Positions 1 through 9,269 are shown, counted from the stretch's first letter. The stretch: DNA of 58,668 nucleotides from Armatimonadota bacterium (GCA_029551395.1 JAKPFN010000101.1:1-58668), one strand, 5' to 3'. Notes: generated by a model not told the origin, from the letters alone. A program made the numbers and translations.

Positions 1-112
1 CTTCTGGGTTTTAGCCTCTGTTTTGAGATGCTTTAAAATTTGTTGTTCATAATTATAAGACAACAACTTGGCCAAAAAGTACGGAAAAAGTGGGGATATT
101 TTGGGGATATTT

Positions 113-316
113 ATGGGAACGGGTGTTTGGGGTGCGGTCGCGCGTGAATGTGCAAGTGCTCATTTTGATGAGATAGTTCTTGCAATACTACCATTGCTTA
201 AGAATGGCACAACACCTCCACACCAGACAATATTAAGTGTGCTCGAAGACGTCGCTGAGCGTGTAGGCGAGGATAGTTGGCGGCTAAAGAAAGATCAAGG
301 AACACTATTTGATTAA
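113..316 (+). CDS. Small hypothetical protein (67 aa)
   Basis: I do not recognise this protein. The frame opens after a TAA at 56-58. A TTG at 68 would give 82 residues, but the ATG at 113 is better placed because a GGGGA sequence lies just upstream of it. The product starts MGTGVWGAVARECAS and ends RLKKDQGTLFD; it is soluble-looking, with no signal peptide or membrane segment. A hairpin (CTGAAGC 328-334 with GCTTCAG 348-354) follows the stop but has no T tract. The surrounding sequence is more A/T-rich than the rest of the window, which hints at acquired DNA. It could also be the tail of a broken gene whose 5' part lies outside the window. Confidence 0.4.
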   Translation: MGTGVWGAVARECASAHFDEIVLAILPLLKNGTTPPHQTILSVLEDVAERVGEDSWRLKKDQGTLFD

Positions 317-400
317 AGTAGAAACTCCTGAAGCGTTACCTTGACATGCTTCAGAATATAGCAGAACAAAAATAAGATATTCTATATTATAGTTGCTTTT

Positions 401-432
401 AAGAAAAATGACCCCAGAAATCAAATTCTGGG
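401..432 (-). terminator. Rho-independent terminator of the small membrane-protein gene
   Basis: Read on the minus strand, CCCAGAA and TTCTGGG (arms 413-419 and 426-432) form a hairpin with a short loop, followed by GTCATTTTTCTT. It lies directly downstream of the gene ending at 449. Confidence 0.65.
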
Positions 433-448
433 ATCACAAAATACCGTT

Positions 449-619
449 CTATCTCTTCTTACGTTTTTCCTGTCCGAATAATCCTAAGGTTATAGGTATG
501 CAGATAACGTGAAGGTTTTCAACCTTCACGTTAAACATAAGAAGAATAAAAGGTAAACTTATTATTCCTACTAGCATTAAAGTTCTAATAGAAATGTTCC
601 TGTCGAATTTGGTTAGCAT
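449..619 (-). CDS. Small integral membrane protein (56 aa)
   Basis: I do not recognise the family. The likely start is the ATG at 619 (MLTKFDRNISIRTL), because GGGAGG lies 10 nt upstream of it; an upstream ATG at 679 would add 20 residues with no ribosome-binding site. Two hydrophobic stretches (about residues 14-32 and 38-50) and a basic tail EKRKKR suggest a small inner-membrane protein with a cytoplasmic C-terminus. It sits in its own transcription unit: a promoter (TTGAAG, 17 nt, TACAAT at 662-690), the ribosome-binding site, and a terminator at 401-432. That complete set of signals is the main reason to believe the gene is real. Confidence 0.5.
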   Translation of the reverse strand: MLTKFDRNISIRTLMLVGIISLPFILLMFNVKVENLHVICIPITLGLFGQEKRKKR

Positions 620-661
620 AAATATTTGGCCTCCCAATATTCGAGGAAAACTAGACACTAT

Positions 662-690
662 ATTGTAACATAATAGCAAGCAGACTTCAA
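662..690 (-). promoter_or_regulatory. Sigma-70-type promoter for the 449-619 gene
   Basis: On the minus strand TTGAAG (685-690) and TACAAT (662-667) are separated by exactly 17 nt. The predicted start of transcription is about 35 nt upstream of the ATG at 619. Confidence 0.5.
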
Positions 691-784
691 TATAATCATA
701 TATGTATTAATGTGAGACACGAAGGGATGCGAAAGACACGAAGAAAAACTTGCCTGACTGCGGGGGATATGTGTTGGGGATGGT

Positions 785-1486
785 CTAGCGGGTTGAGGTT
801 ATTTGGATAGGCTTATCGCTGGGTTTCCAGAACAGGCTCAGAAGGCCGGTGATGGTGAAGTAAAGCGCTCCGGCTGCGAGGAGTATCGGGAAATCCATGT
901 TCTTATCCTCAGGAATCCGCTGGATCATAGCACTCCCACTGCCAGCGGAGACTAAAATCCCTGCCGTAAACAATGAACCGATGTATGCCAGGACTTTGTG
1001 AGCCGTGTCCAGCGGGTTGATCTCCTCAGGACTGCGGAAAAGGACGAACAATACCCGGTTCAGGACAAGTCCGGCCAGTATGTAGAAAGGTGTCATCGTC
1101 CGTAAGTCTATACCGAATACCAAAGCGAACGGAGTAAGCACCAGACCTAAGGCAATCAGGAGCAGGATTATCCTTGACCGATTCCTGTTGGCGAGAATGA
1201 AGCTGACAGCAAAAAACGAGAATAACAACACCAGAAACTCCATCAGAACAACCAGACAAAGCAGCTTCAAGCCTCGGTGGCTGTAGTATGTGGGCGAAAT
1301 AATCGCTCTCGTGAACAGAAAGGCTATAAAGAAATCCGGCACGGCGTTGGCGATGTTAGCGATTACAGAGCCAATGGTCAAAGCGCTCCGGGCCGGCTGA
1401 CTGCGGGATTTATCGCTCACCAACTGCCTGGTGCGTGACCCTGGCCTGACTTTGGTCTTATTTCGCTTGCTCCTGGTCTTGCTCAT
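785..1486 (-). CDS. Polytopic membrane protein of unknown function (233 aa)
   Basis: I do not recognise this family. The first 35 residues are strongly basic (MSKTRSKRNKTKVRPGSR), followed by about six hydrophobic segments: near residues 45-60, 72-97, 103-125, 131-150, 163-182 and 200-220. A basic N-terminus before the first helix suggests that end is cytoplasmic. No catalytic motif is visible. The ATG at 1486 has no good Shine-Dalgarno sequence in front of it, so the exact start is uncertain. The gene ends in TAG and stands alone between an intergenic region and the palindromes at 1550-1636. Confidence 0.6.
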   Translation of the reverse strand: MSKTRSKRNKTKVRPGSRTRQLVSDKSRSQPARSALTIGSVIANIANAVPDFFIAFLFTRAIISPTYYSHRGLKLLCLVVLMEFLVLLFSFFAVSFILANRNRSRIILLLIALGLVLTPFALVFGIDLRTMTPFYILAGLVLNRVLFVLFRSPEEINPLDTAHKVLAYIGSLFTAGILVSAGSGSAMIQRIPEDKNMDFPILLAAGALYFTITGLLSLFWKPSDKPIQITSTR

Positions 1487-1549
1487 AGATACAGTGTAAT
1501 GATCGATGTGGGTTGTGTAAAGCTGCAGTGAGGGTAGTTTTTACCTATC

Positions 1550-1656
1550 CGGGATGGATTGCAAATCCATCCCGAGCTGGGTGGGGAGATGGGGATGAAT
1601 ATCCCCGGGATACCCGCCCCGGATACATATCCGGGGCGATCATAAAATCCATCCCG
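1550..1656. repeat. Intergenic palindrome cluster, ATTGCAAAT family
   Basis: Three palindromes in a row. 1551-1573 is GGGATGG, then ATTGCAAAT, then CCATCCC, followed by GAG. 1591-1606 is GGGGATGAATATCCCC. 1617-1636 pairs CCCCGGATA with TATCCGGGG around CA. A final half unit, AAATCCATCCCGAG, ends near 1656. The same core with different but complementary arms recurs at six other places in the window. Confidence 0.85.
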
Positions 1657-1679
1657 AGTTGGGAAACGCTAAAGAAGCC

Positions 1680-2816
1680 CTATTTGAAACTCTCTACCAG
1701 CCTGACCATTGTTTCGTAGTTGGCCATTGTAGTGGGAGATATGGTCCTGCCATAAGGAGATGCGCTGGGCATTAGGACGAAACCTCGGCCTTGGCCGGAT
1801 GTGCCGTCTGCAATCGACTTGGCGACCACCTTCTCGAACTCAGAAGGCTCCATGTTCTCTATGTCCGTAACCTCTATGTTGCCGAAAAGAACCAACTGCT
1901 GGCCGTAATCCCGGCGGACATCGGCAAGCTCGACATCGCCCTGAGGAGGCGGCTCGATTGGGTCGATACCATCAGCACCCATATCAGCTATGTAAGGCAA
2001 AACGTTCTTCAACCGGCCATGAGAGTGGATTCGGGCGTAACCTCCATGCTTCTTGATAATCTCGACAATAGGCTTGCAGTAATCGTAAACGTAATCCTTG
2101 AACAAGGTCGGCGGAAGATAAGGCTCGGTGGCGTATTCAGGGCCGCAAATCCTCCACAGATGACCAGGGAATGCCTCTGAAACATACTCGGCGACGGGAT
2201 AGATGCGCCTGGCATACTTCTTCAACAGCGCATGGAACAAGTCAGGCTCCATCATAGCGGTGATGGTATACTCGTCCATAGAAAACAGCCCGGCTGCATA
2301 ACAAATCGGGTCGGAGAAATCGACCATGACAATGCCTCTGTCACCGACCTCTTCCTCAGCTTTTATCAAGTTGGAAACATCCGCTTCATAGTCGAAATAC
2401 TCGTCCGGAAGCTGGAGAAAAGCCTTCAGGTCATCCACATTCTTAATGAGATGCTCGATCGTCCAGACGGTATCTACCTCCGGGTCCCTGCGGGAAAGCG
2501 AGGTAAGTGTGCGGCCGGCAACGTTGATGGTCGTCTTAAAGAACCGGGAGCCGTGTTCCTCCCAGGACTCATGAGCTGCGAACTCTTTGACCGGGTTGCC
2601 CGGAGCAGGTTTGGTGATTGGCGGGACCATACGGATAAGGTCCGTGCGGTTCTCAGCAAGCGCCAAAAGCGGCCGCCAGGATGGGTCGTTGTAAATGTTA
2701 TACGGGTCTGGGTCGTCTGGGTCCGGTTTCCATCCGCCTATTTCATAAAAACTTACGGCTGGCCTGTCTACAGGCTCACCGCGAAGAGTCGACATAAGCC
2801 GCTCTCTACGTGTCAC
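1680..2816 (-). CDS. URO-D-family protein (uroporphyrinogen decarboxylase/corrinoid methyltransferase fold)
   Basis: A 378-residue protein of the uroporphyrinogen decarboxylase superfamily. The N-terminal signature REPVDRP-type sequence (LRGEPVDRPAVSFYEIG) is typical of the MtaA/CmuA-like and uncharacterised URO-D group rather than of HemE, and no other tetrapyrrole gene is nearby, so heme synthesis is unlikely to be its job. Later conserved stretches include HSHGRLKNVLPYIADMGADG and LFGNIEV, where the barrel's metal or substrate site lies in relatives. I place the start at GTG 2816, because GGAGG is 8 nt upstream; a TTG at 2831 would overlap that site. Many relatives act on methoxylated or methylated compounds through a corrinoid protein, but none is adjacent and the substrate cannot be told. 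Confidence 0.85.
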   Translation of the reverse strand: MTRRERLMSTLRGEPVDRPAVSFYEIGGWKPDPDDPDPYNIYNDPSWRPLLALAENRTDLIRMVPPITKPAPGNPVKEFAAHESWEEHGSRFFKTTINVAGRTLTSLSRRDPEVDTVWTIEHLIKNVDDLKAFLQLPDEYFDYEADVSNLIKAEEEVGDRGIVMVDFSDPICYAAGLFSMDEYTITAMMEPDLFHALLKKYARRIYPVAEYVSEAFPGHLWRICGPEYATEPYLPPTLFKDYVYDYCKPIVEIIKKHGGYARIHSHGRLKNVLPYIADMGADGIDPIEPPPQGDVELADVRRDYGQQLVLFGNIEVTDIENMEPSEFEKVVAKSIADGTSGQGRGFVLMPSASPYGRTISPTTMANYETMVRLVESFK

Positions 2817-2848
2817 GATTAGGTCCTCCAAAGCTTAAATCCTATAGG

Positions 2849-2986
2849 GATAGTGTAAAGCGTAAAGCGTAAAGTGTAAAGCAAAAACCCAGGTATGGGG
2901 TATGAGTGGGCTGCTAAGTACAGGGCGTCGGCGCCAAAAACCACGCGCCGACGCATATAACTTTACACTTTACTCTTTGCACTATC
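2849..2986. repeat. Inverted-repeat element with inner GCGTCGGCGC hairpin
   Basis: The left arm (2849-2882) reads GATAGTGTAAAG followed by CGTAAAG-type repeats. The right arm (2959-2986) is its imperfect reverse complement. Between them GCGTCGGCGC (2925-2934) pairs with GCGCCGACGC (2945-2954). The whole could fold into a long, nested stem. It fills the gap between the URO-D gene and nadA. Related inner hairpins occur at 9417-9445, 11524-11548 and inside 39065-39303. Confidence 0.65.
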
Positions 2987-2998
2987 GTTAAAATCTAT

Positions 2999-3916
2999 TC
3001 AGCCTATGGAGAGCATGCCGTCTATGGCCTTTTTGGCGCGGGTGATGATGTCCTCCGGGACTGTTACTTCGTGCTCCATGTCCTCAAGCGACCAGAGTAC
3101 CTTTTCCAGCGTGATTTTCTTCATATTCGGGCAGATGTTCAGGCTGTTCGGATTATAAAACCGCTTGCCAGGGTTGTCTTTTTCAAGCTTGTGGATGATT
3201 CCCCGCTCCGTGCAGAGGATAATCTCCTCAGCATCGTGTTCAGCGACCCAACGGATCATCTGCGAAGTGCTGGCGACGACATCGGCAAGCTGGACAACAT
3301 CCGTAGTGCACTCAGGATGCGCCAGAACTACGGCGTTAGGGTGCTCCATCTTAGCGCGAAGGACATCCTGAGCGAGAATCCGGTGGTGAGTCGGGCAGTA
3401 ACCGGGGTAAAGTATGACTTTCTTGCTGGTCTTTGACGCTACATACGAGCCAAGCGACTTATCGGGCACAAAGATGATCTCATCTGCATCGAGCGACTCA
3501 ACTACCTTCAACGCATTGGCCGATGTGACGCAGATATCGCTCTCGGCCTTTACCTCTGCTGACGTGTTGACATAAGCAACGACCGGCAGGCCGGGATGCT
3601 GGGCTTTGAACTCGCGCAGACGAGCGGCGTCGATCATATCAGCCATCGGACAGCCTGCGTGGAGGTCCGGGATGAGTACGGTCTTCTCAGGAGAGAGGAT
3701 TTTGGCGGTCTCAGCCATAAAATGGACTCCGCAAAAGACGATAACGTCTGCGTTGGTCGAAGCGGCTTTGCGGGAAAGCTCCAGCGAGTCTCCAGCGAAG
3801 TCTGCAATGTCCTGGACTTCACCCAACTGGTAGTTGTGGACGAGGATTACGGCGTTTCGCTCCCGGCGCAGCTGGTTGATTCGGTCGATTATCTCAATGT
3901 CTGTTTGTGCTGTCAT
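2999..3916 (-). CDS. nadA: Quinolinate synthase NadA
   Basis: Condenses iminoaspartate with dihydroxyacetone phosphate to quinolinate in de novo NAD synthesis, using a [4Fe-4S] cluster. The 305-residue length matches the short, three-cysteine NadA type. The three cluster cysteines sit in FCGVHFMAET (Cys62), AHPECTTDVV and NICPNMKKIT. The substrate-binding HNYQ (27-30) and the phosphate-binding serine/threonine turns (TSANALKVV) are also present. The usual partners nadB and nadC are not in this window. The start at ATG 3916 is conventional, though no strong ribosome-binding site is visible. Cluster oxygen sensitivity is consistent with an anaerobic lifestyle. Confidence 0.96.
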   Translation of the reverse strand: MTAQTDIEIIDRINQLRRERNAVILVHNYQLGEVQDIADFAGDSLELSRKAASTNADVIVFCGVHFMAETAKILSPEKTVLIPDLHAGCPMADMIDAARLREFKAQHPGLPVVAYVNTSAEVKAESDICVTSANALKVVESLDADEIIFVPDKSLGSYVASKTSKKVILYPGYCPTHHRILAQDVLRAKMEHPNAVVLAHPECTTDVVQLADVVASTSQMIRWVAEHDAEEIILCTERGIIHKLEKDNPGKRFYNPNSLNICPNMKKITLEKVLWSLEDMEHEVTVPEDIITRAKKAIDGMLSIG

Positions 3917-3953
3917 AGTTTTTGTGCTCTATTAACTTTGAATGGTTGGGTTT

Positions 3954-4115
3954 GGGATCACAGATCCTCAGCTATTTATACGGGAGAGATTGCAAATCTC
4001 TCCCGAGTTGGGGGATCACAGATCCCTATCTATTTATCCGGGAGGGATTGCAAATCCCTCCCGAGGATAGGATAGAAGATAATTTCTCCCGAAGATAATT
4101 TCTCCCGAGGTTAGT
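3954..4115. repeat. Intergenic palindrome cluster, ATTGCAAAT family
   Basis: Two alternating pairs of palindromes: GGGATCACAGATCC (3954-3967), then GGGAGAG-ATTGCAAAT-CTCTCCC (3982-4004); GGGATCACAGATCCC (4012-4026), then GGGAGGG-ATTGCAAAT-CCCTCCC (4040-4062). Half units TTTCTCCCGA follow at about 4083-4110. Each full unit is followed by GAG. Confidence 0.85.
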
Positions 4116-4147
4116 TCCTTCTGAAATTACTCCCCGATTAGCTTGAA

Positions 4148-5533
4148 TCATTCTCGTGCGCCCAGGCCGATGTCTATTGCTTCTCTGAGCGTCTTTACAC
4201 CGTGGATTTCAAGGCCCAGGCTGTGGTTCATCTTGTGTGTGTTTCGGCCTGAGACTATGGCCTGGGTGAATCCGAGCCTTCCTGCTTCCTTGAGACGTTT
4301 TTCCATCTGGCCTACTGCGCGGACTTCACCTGCAAGTCCGATTTCCCCAAGCACTATCGTTTCTGGCCCAATAGGTACTTCTCTGAAATTCGATGCTACA
4401 GCAAGAGCTATAGCCAAGTCAACTGCAGGCTCAATAATCTTTACTCCACCAGCCACATTTACATAGACATCCTGGTTGGCAAGGCTGAGTCCTACCCGCT
4501 TCTCAAGGACAGCAAGGATCATAAGCGTCCGGTTGTGGTCAACACCAGTGGTCATCCTTCTCGGGCTTGCATAATAACTTGGAGCGACAAGCGCCTGGAT
4601 CTCAACTAGAAGCGGTCTGCTTCCCTCTATCGTGGATGTGACGACCGATCCCGTGCCGTGCTCAGGCCGCTCGGAAAGCAGCATCTCCGAGGGATTGGAG
4701 ACCTCCGTAAGCCCAGCTTCGCGCATCTCGAAAACACCCAGTTCATCTGTCGAGCCGAACCTGTTCTTGACCGCGCGGAGCATCCTGTAGGTCATGTGGC
4801 GGTCACCCTCGAAGTAAAGGACCGTGTCTACCATATGCTCGAGCACTCTCGGACCGGCAAGCGCGCCTTCTTTAGTAACGTGGCCGACGATGAAGATAGG
4901 GATGCCCGTAGATTTGGCAATCCTGGCAAGTACGGATGTGCAGTTCTTCACCTGGCTCACCGTTCCGGATGCTGAGAACAAATCCGGATGATGGACGGCC
5001 TGGATGGAGTCGATGATCACGTATTGCGGTTTGGTGGACTCGATAAAGTGACTGATTGCCTCGATGTTCGTCTCGGTGGCAAGCAGAAGCTCTTCTGAAG
5101 CGACACCCAACCTGTCTGAACGAATCTTGATCTGCTCGACAGACTCCTCTCCAGAGACGTAAAGCGTTCTTCCAGCAGTCCGGCTGAGGTTGTTGGCGAC
5201 CTGTGTTAGAAGAGTCGATTTGCCGATACCTGGGTCTCCGCCTATCAACACCAGCGAACCGGCGACAATACCGCCGCCAAGGACTCTATCGAACTCGGAA
5301 ATCTCTGTCTTCGTGCGCGAGGTCTCTCCAGACCGGACTTTTGTGATGGGCGAAGGCGGAGCGAGCGATGCAACGAAGCTGTTACCGGCAGATTTACCCT
5401 TTTTCGGCTCAGGTTCTACTATCTGCTCAACCATGCTGGCCCATTCGTTGCAGTCCGGGCATCTTCCAAGCCATTTTGGGGACTCGAAACCGCAAGCCTG
5501 ACACACGAACTTGGTTTGTTGTATTTTAGACAT
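4148..5533 (-). CDS. radA: DNA repair protein RadA/Sms
   Basis: Hexameric ATPase that helps process recombination intermediates and drives branch migration with RecA. The 461-residue form starts MSKIQQTKFVCQACG at ATG 5533, with GGTGAG upstream; a further ATG at 5599 would add 22 unlikely residues before the zinc finger. The order of domains is typical: a four-cysteine zinc finger (C11, C14, C25, C28), a RecA-like core with Walker A GGDPGIGKST, the RadA-specific KNRFG motif, and a C-terminal Lon-like substrate-binding domain (GGVKIIEPAVDLAIALAVAS). Nothing is missing or odd. It stands alone. Confidence 0.97.
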   Translation of the reverse strand: MSKIQQTKFVCQACGFESPKWLGRCPDCNEWASMVEQIVEPEPKKGKSAGNSFVASLAPPSPITKVRSGETSRTKTEISEFDRVLGGGIVAGSLVLIGGDPGIGKSTLLTQVANNLSRTAGRTLYVSGEESVEQIKIRSDRLGVASEELLLATETNIEAISHFIESTKPQYVIIDSIQAVHHPDLFSASGTVSQVKNCTSVLARIAKSTGIPIFIVGHVTKEGALAGPRVLEHMVDTVLYFEGDRHMTYRMLRAVKNRFGSTDELGVFEMREAGLTEVSNPSEMLLSERPEHGTGSVVTSTIEGSRPLLVEIQALVAPSYYASPRRMTTGVDHNRTLMILAVLEKRVGLSLANQDVYVNVAGGVKIIEPAVDLAIALAVASNFREVPIGPETIVLGEIGLAGEVRAVGQMEKRLKEAGRLGFTQAIVSGRNTHKMNHSLGLEIHGVKTLREAIDIGLGARE

Positions 5534-5926
5534 GTATAGTAACTCACCAGCGCGGTTGACGTAGTTCGAAAAGGGCGAATTTGCCTTAAAACCTGCCAAA
5601 ACCGCGCTAATTAACGAAAAAGGGCAATCGACCAGAATGTCCGGCCGTTCACCCTTCTTATCTTCCCACTGTCATTATTTTATCATTTTGCATCGTTCTT
5701 CACAAGCGAGTAAGCTGGGAGGCTAAGCTGTGAATCGCTAAAGCGCGAAAGGAGCGAAGATGCGAAAAATTGAGAAGGACTGAAAATCAGAAAAATGGTA
5801 GAGTAGTTGAGCTGATAAACTCTTCAGGAATAATCACAGGTATTGACCAATCACTGAACTCATCATATTTTTCATCTCTTCGATTTCGCATTATTCACAT
5901 TATAATAATTTCAGTAATTATTCAGG

Positions 5927-5956
5927 TTGACATACAGCTATTACTCAGCTATTACT
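5927..5956 (+). promoter_or_regulatory. Possible promoter with tandem 11-bp repeat
   Basis: TTGACA (5927-5932) is followed after 17 nt by TATTAC (5950-5955); a TATAAT at 5958-5963 is too far away for this -35 box. The spacer holds two exact tandem copies of CAGCTATTACT (5935-5945 and 5946-5956), which could be an operator. It lies about 130 nt upstream of the repeat-protein gene. Confidence 0.35.
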
Positions 5957-6082
5957 ATATAATGCATATGTAGCAAGCAGGCTTTAGCATTATAAGATCC
6001 TAGCTCCTAAGGTGGATGTACAGCCTGTGTTCCTACAGACCAATACCACACATAGTTCTACCACTATATGAAGGAGAGAGAA

Positions 6083-9000
6083 ATGCGTCAGTTTATAGTT
6101 GCAGCATATATATTGCTGCTTGCTGGGATATTGATGCTTGTACCAGCCGAAGCAGCATCACCTGTAATTAACTCAGTCACAGTCACACCGCCAATGGTAT
6201 CAGCAACGGATACCGTACATGTGGTTGTAGATGTCAGCGATGATGTCGGGGTAGTCAATGTGACTGCAGACGGAATCGATTTGACAGCAATGGGAGATGA
6301 CATCTGGGAAGGCGATATTCCTGCCAACCCAGCCCTTGGAATGCATTCTGTCACAGTCATAGCCTATGATGAGAACAGTTGGGCTATCAACACAAGCGGA
6401 TCTTACAAGACTGCCAAGGTAGTAGGAATCCAAAACGACCAGGCACTTTCGTTCACTGCTCAGATGATGTCTTCCACCTATCTCTTCAAAGTATGGGGTA
6501 AGGCAACTTATTTAGATGACAACACATTCTTGCTGAATGATGGCGGCAAGAGGAACGTAAAAGTTATTTCTCCAGGTCATACGGTCTGTGATTACGATTA
6601 TGTAGTGGCCTGGGGCATACTCGATGGCAGTGCGCCTCCTGCAATCGTCAGCCATGCAAAGTATCAGATACTGGTACTTGGTCCGCGCAAACCGGTTAAT
6701 ATCAACAATGTCACAATAGGTAAGGATCTTCAAGTTCAAGTTAATGGAAGCTTGCCTGAGCAAGTACCCTACGGAACAAAACTGCCATTTACAATCACGA
6801 GTTCAGACCCAACCAAAGTGCTATTGTCCACTACCGATGATAGCGTTGGTAAATCGAGCATCACAGTAATCGTGCCAGGAGGATCATCAAGTATTCCTTC
6901 TTTTTATGTTCAGGCGCTTCAAGGTTCAGGAGTTGTTGATATTACAGCAACGGCCCCTGGCGGCTATGGAAAGGTATTTAAGGCGACTCTGACGCCATCA
7001 GGGTTCATTATCAACACCCCAGGTAACTTCAATACGACAACATTTTCTGGCAATACGAACATCCAAATTACTTCAGCTCGGCTCAATCCCACTACCAATG
7101 CATGGGCGAGTAATCAGTATCTCAGGGGAGGACTGGGAGACGTTAGCATATATCTGACATGCTCAGATGTGGCAGTGGGAGAGATAACTATAAACCCGGT
7201 TGTGATGACTGGTGGAATGAATGTGGTCACAACACAGTTCGATCCAAATTCCTCAGGAACCGCAACTATATCTATTGGAACTCCGGCAGGATTCACTACA
7301 CCAACAAACTACCAGCAGATCACAGCTACAGTAGATGCTCCTGACATCAATTCCTCAGATGTGACTGTTGGCAAAGACCTGCAGACAAGCTCAAATATAC
7401 ATTTGCAGACTGCACCTCCATCTCCAGTTGATGTTGTGGTTACAGTGGATGATCCAAGTATTGCAACCATAACCAAGGATCCGGATGTGGAAGGCACCGA
7501 GAGCATAACATTTGAGGGTGTCAGTGGAACAACCGTTGGGACATACTACATTCAAGGTCGCAGTTTGGGCACAACAACCGTAACAATGACTGCTGAGAAC
7601 TACGATTCCCGCACTCGGACTATTACCGTAGTTCCATCCGGGTTTGTAATTGGCACCCCTGGGAACTTTTCTACGACAACATTCTCAAACAACACAAACG
7701 TCCAGATAAAATCAGCCCGGTTGAACCCAAGTACGCTTGCATGGGCATCCGACCAACCACTAAGAGCAGGGATGTCTCCTATTAGTGTAACGTTAACAAA
7801 CTCAGACCTGGCTGTTGGGACTATCATTACCAATCCGGTTGTTTTCAATGCGAACGTTGGCAGCGTCAATACACAGTTCGACCCGATAGGAGCCGGTGTT
7901 ACAACCATTTCACTCAACACTCCTGAAGGTTTCTCTACACCGAGCAATTACCAGCAGATAACAGCCACCGTAAATGCGCCTAATATTAATGCGAATGATG
8001 CAAGAGTTGGCAGAAACTTGCAAGTATCCTCGAGTGTCAGTTTGAGTGCAGTACCACCAGCGCCGGTAGATATAGTAGTGACAGTTGCAGACCCGACTGT
8101 AGCAACAGTTTCTGATGCTCCTAATGTTGAAGGCACGGGCAGTATCGTATTCAGCGGTGTAGTGAACAGTAGTGCGAAGACGTTTTATGTTCAGGGGCGC
8201 AGCCTTGGCACTACAACGCTCACTGTTTCTGCAGCAGGCTACAATACACGTGAGAGAACAATCACAGTGGACCCATCCGGGTTTGTAATTGGCACCCCTG
8301 GGAACTTTACTACGACGATGTTCTCAAACAACACTAACATCCAGATAAAACCAGCCCGGTTGAACCCAAACACGCTTGCATGGGCATCTGACCAGCCGCT
8401 AAGACCAGGGATGAATCCGGTAAATGTGTCTGTGATTTCATCTAATCCTACAGTTGGTATGATTACCAACAGCCCGTTGACTTTTAATCCGAATGTGGGG
8501 TCAGTGAGTACGCAGTTTGATCCTCAGTCGGCTGGAGAGAGCCTGATTCAAATCAACACACCCGAAGGATTTGATACTCCAAGCAACTACCAGCAGATTA
8601 CTGCCACTGTGTTAGTGCCGAAGATTCACGCTAACGATATAGCAGTGGGTAGACATCTTCAGGTTCACACACAAGTAAGTCTTGAAGTGGCACCTCCATC
8701 ACCGGTGGACGTTACTGTTACCGTTGACAGCGGACTTGCTGCTATCACTACAGATCCGAATGTGGAAGGAACGAACAGTATAGTCTTCAGAGATGTAAGC
8801 AAAACGAGCCATTTATCGTTTTATGTTCAGGGAATGGCTCTTGGAAGCACTACACTGACCGTGAGCGCTCCGGGCTATGTTACGCAGGTAAAAACCATTA
8901 CGATTGACCCATCCGGGTTCATTATCAACACCCCAGGGAACTTTACTACGAAGACTACAAGCGCAAATACCAATATCCAGATCACATCAGCAAGGCTGAA

Positions 9001-9253
9001 AGCGGATAACTACACATGGGCATCCAACCAGCCGCTTAGAGGCGGATTTGGGAACGTCAATGTGGAAGTAGTGAGTTCGAACACGGCTGTCGGTATAATC
9101 ACTGTAAGTCCAGTTGTGTTCAGTGGGAATGTGGGAATGATTACCACACAGTTTGATCCGTTGGCTGTTGGCACAACGATTATTGCACCAATACCACCAG
9201 AAGGATTCAGCCAAGCAACGACGTACTACGAGATAACCGCAACAGTCCAATAG
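6083..9253 (+). CDS. Secreted protein of 213-residue tandem Ig-like repeats (1056 aa)
   Basis: No known family assigned. The start is the ATG at 6083 (MRQFIVAAYILLLAG), because AAGGAG lies at the right distance within the sequence after an upstream ATG at 6068. A signal peptide runs to about residue 25 (PAEAA). An opening beta-rich domain with PPMVSATDTVHVVV resembles bacterial Ig-like/cadherin modules. From nucleotide 6995 the coding DNA repeats with periods of 639, 639 and 636 nt. Each unit starts SGF(I/V)I(N/G)TPGNF and carries NTNIQI, QFDP and NYQQITATV, then a second half with TVGKDLQ and YIQGRSLGTTT. The fourth copy is cut after its first half. There is no PEP-CTERM, LPXTG or membrane tail, so the protein is probably released or bound through a partner. 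Confidence 0.8.
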   Translation: MRQFIVAAYILLLAGILMLVPAEAASPVINSVTVTPPMVSATDTVHVVVDVSDDVGVVNVTADGIDLTAMGDDIWEGDIPANPALGMHSVTVIAYDENSWAINTSGSYKTAKVVGIQNDQALSFTAQMMSSTYLFKVWGKATYLDDNTFLLNDGGKRNVKVISPGHTVCDYDYVVAWGILDGSAPPAIVSHAKYQILVLGPRKPVNINNVTIGKDLQVQVNGSLPEQVPYGTKLPFTITSSDPTKVLLSTTDDSVGKSSITVIVPGGSSSIPSFYVQALQGSGVVDITATAPGGYGKVFKATLTPSGFIINTPGNFNTTTFSGNTNIQITSARLNPTTNAWASNQYLRGGLGDVSIYLTCSDVAVGEITINPVVMTGGMNVVTTQFDPNSSGTATISIGTPAGFTTPTNYQQITATVDAPDINSSDVTVGKDLQTSSNIHLQTAPPSPVDVVVTVDDPSIATITKDPDVEGTESITFEGVSGTTVGTYYIQGRSLGTTTVTMTAENYDSRTRTITVVPSGFVIGTPGNFSTTTFSNNTNVQIKSARLNPSTLAWASDQPLRAGMSPISVTLTNSDLAVGTIITNPVVFNANVGSVNTQFDPIGAGVTTISLNTPEGFSTPSNYQQITATVNAPNINANDARVGRNLQVSSSVSLSAVPPAPVDIVVTVADPTVATVSDAPNVEGTGSIVFSGVVNSSAKTFYVQGRSLGTTTLTVSAAGYNTRERTITVDPSGFVIGTPGNFTTTMFSNNTNIQIKPARLNPNTLAWASDQPLRPGMNPVNVSVISSNPTVGMITNSPLTFNPNVGSVSTQFDPQSAGESLIQINTPEGFDTPSNYQQITATVLVPKIHANDIAVGRHLQVHTQVSLEVAPPSPVDVTVTVDSGLAAITTDPNVEGTNSIVFRDVSKTSHLSFYVQGMALGSTTLTVSAPGYVTQVKTITIDPSGFIINTPGNFTTKTTSANTNIQITSARLKADNYTWASNQPLRGGFGNVNVEVVSSNTAVGIITVSPVVFSGNVGMITTQFDPLAVGTTIIAPIPPEGFSQATTYYEITATVQ
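6995..9253 (+). repeat. Tandem intragenic repeat, 3.5 copies of about 639 bp
   Basis: Unit boundaries marked by CCATC(A/C)GGGTT are at 6995, 7634, 8273 and 8909, giving exact periods of 639, 639 and 636 nt. Copies two and three are the most alike at the DNA level (GGCACCCCTGGGAACTTT in both), which points to recent duplication or gene conversion. Confidence 0.9.
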
Positions 9254-9269
9254 AGATAGTGAATCGAAG

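Noticed and set aside
1680-2816. HemE (uroporphyrinogen III decarboxylase) for the URO-D-family gene
   Set aside because: The N-terminal sequence is of the uncharacterised/MtaA-like type, and no heme-pathway neighbours support a HemE role.
5770-5973. A 67-codon plus-strand open frame before the repeat protein
   Set aside because: Low-complexity isoleucine/serine-rich translation overlapping the promoter region, with no convincing start signal.
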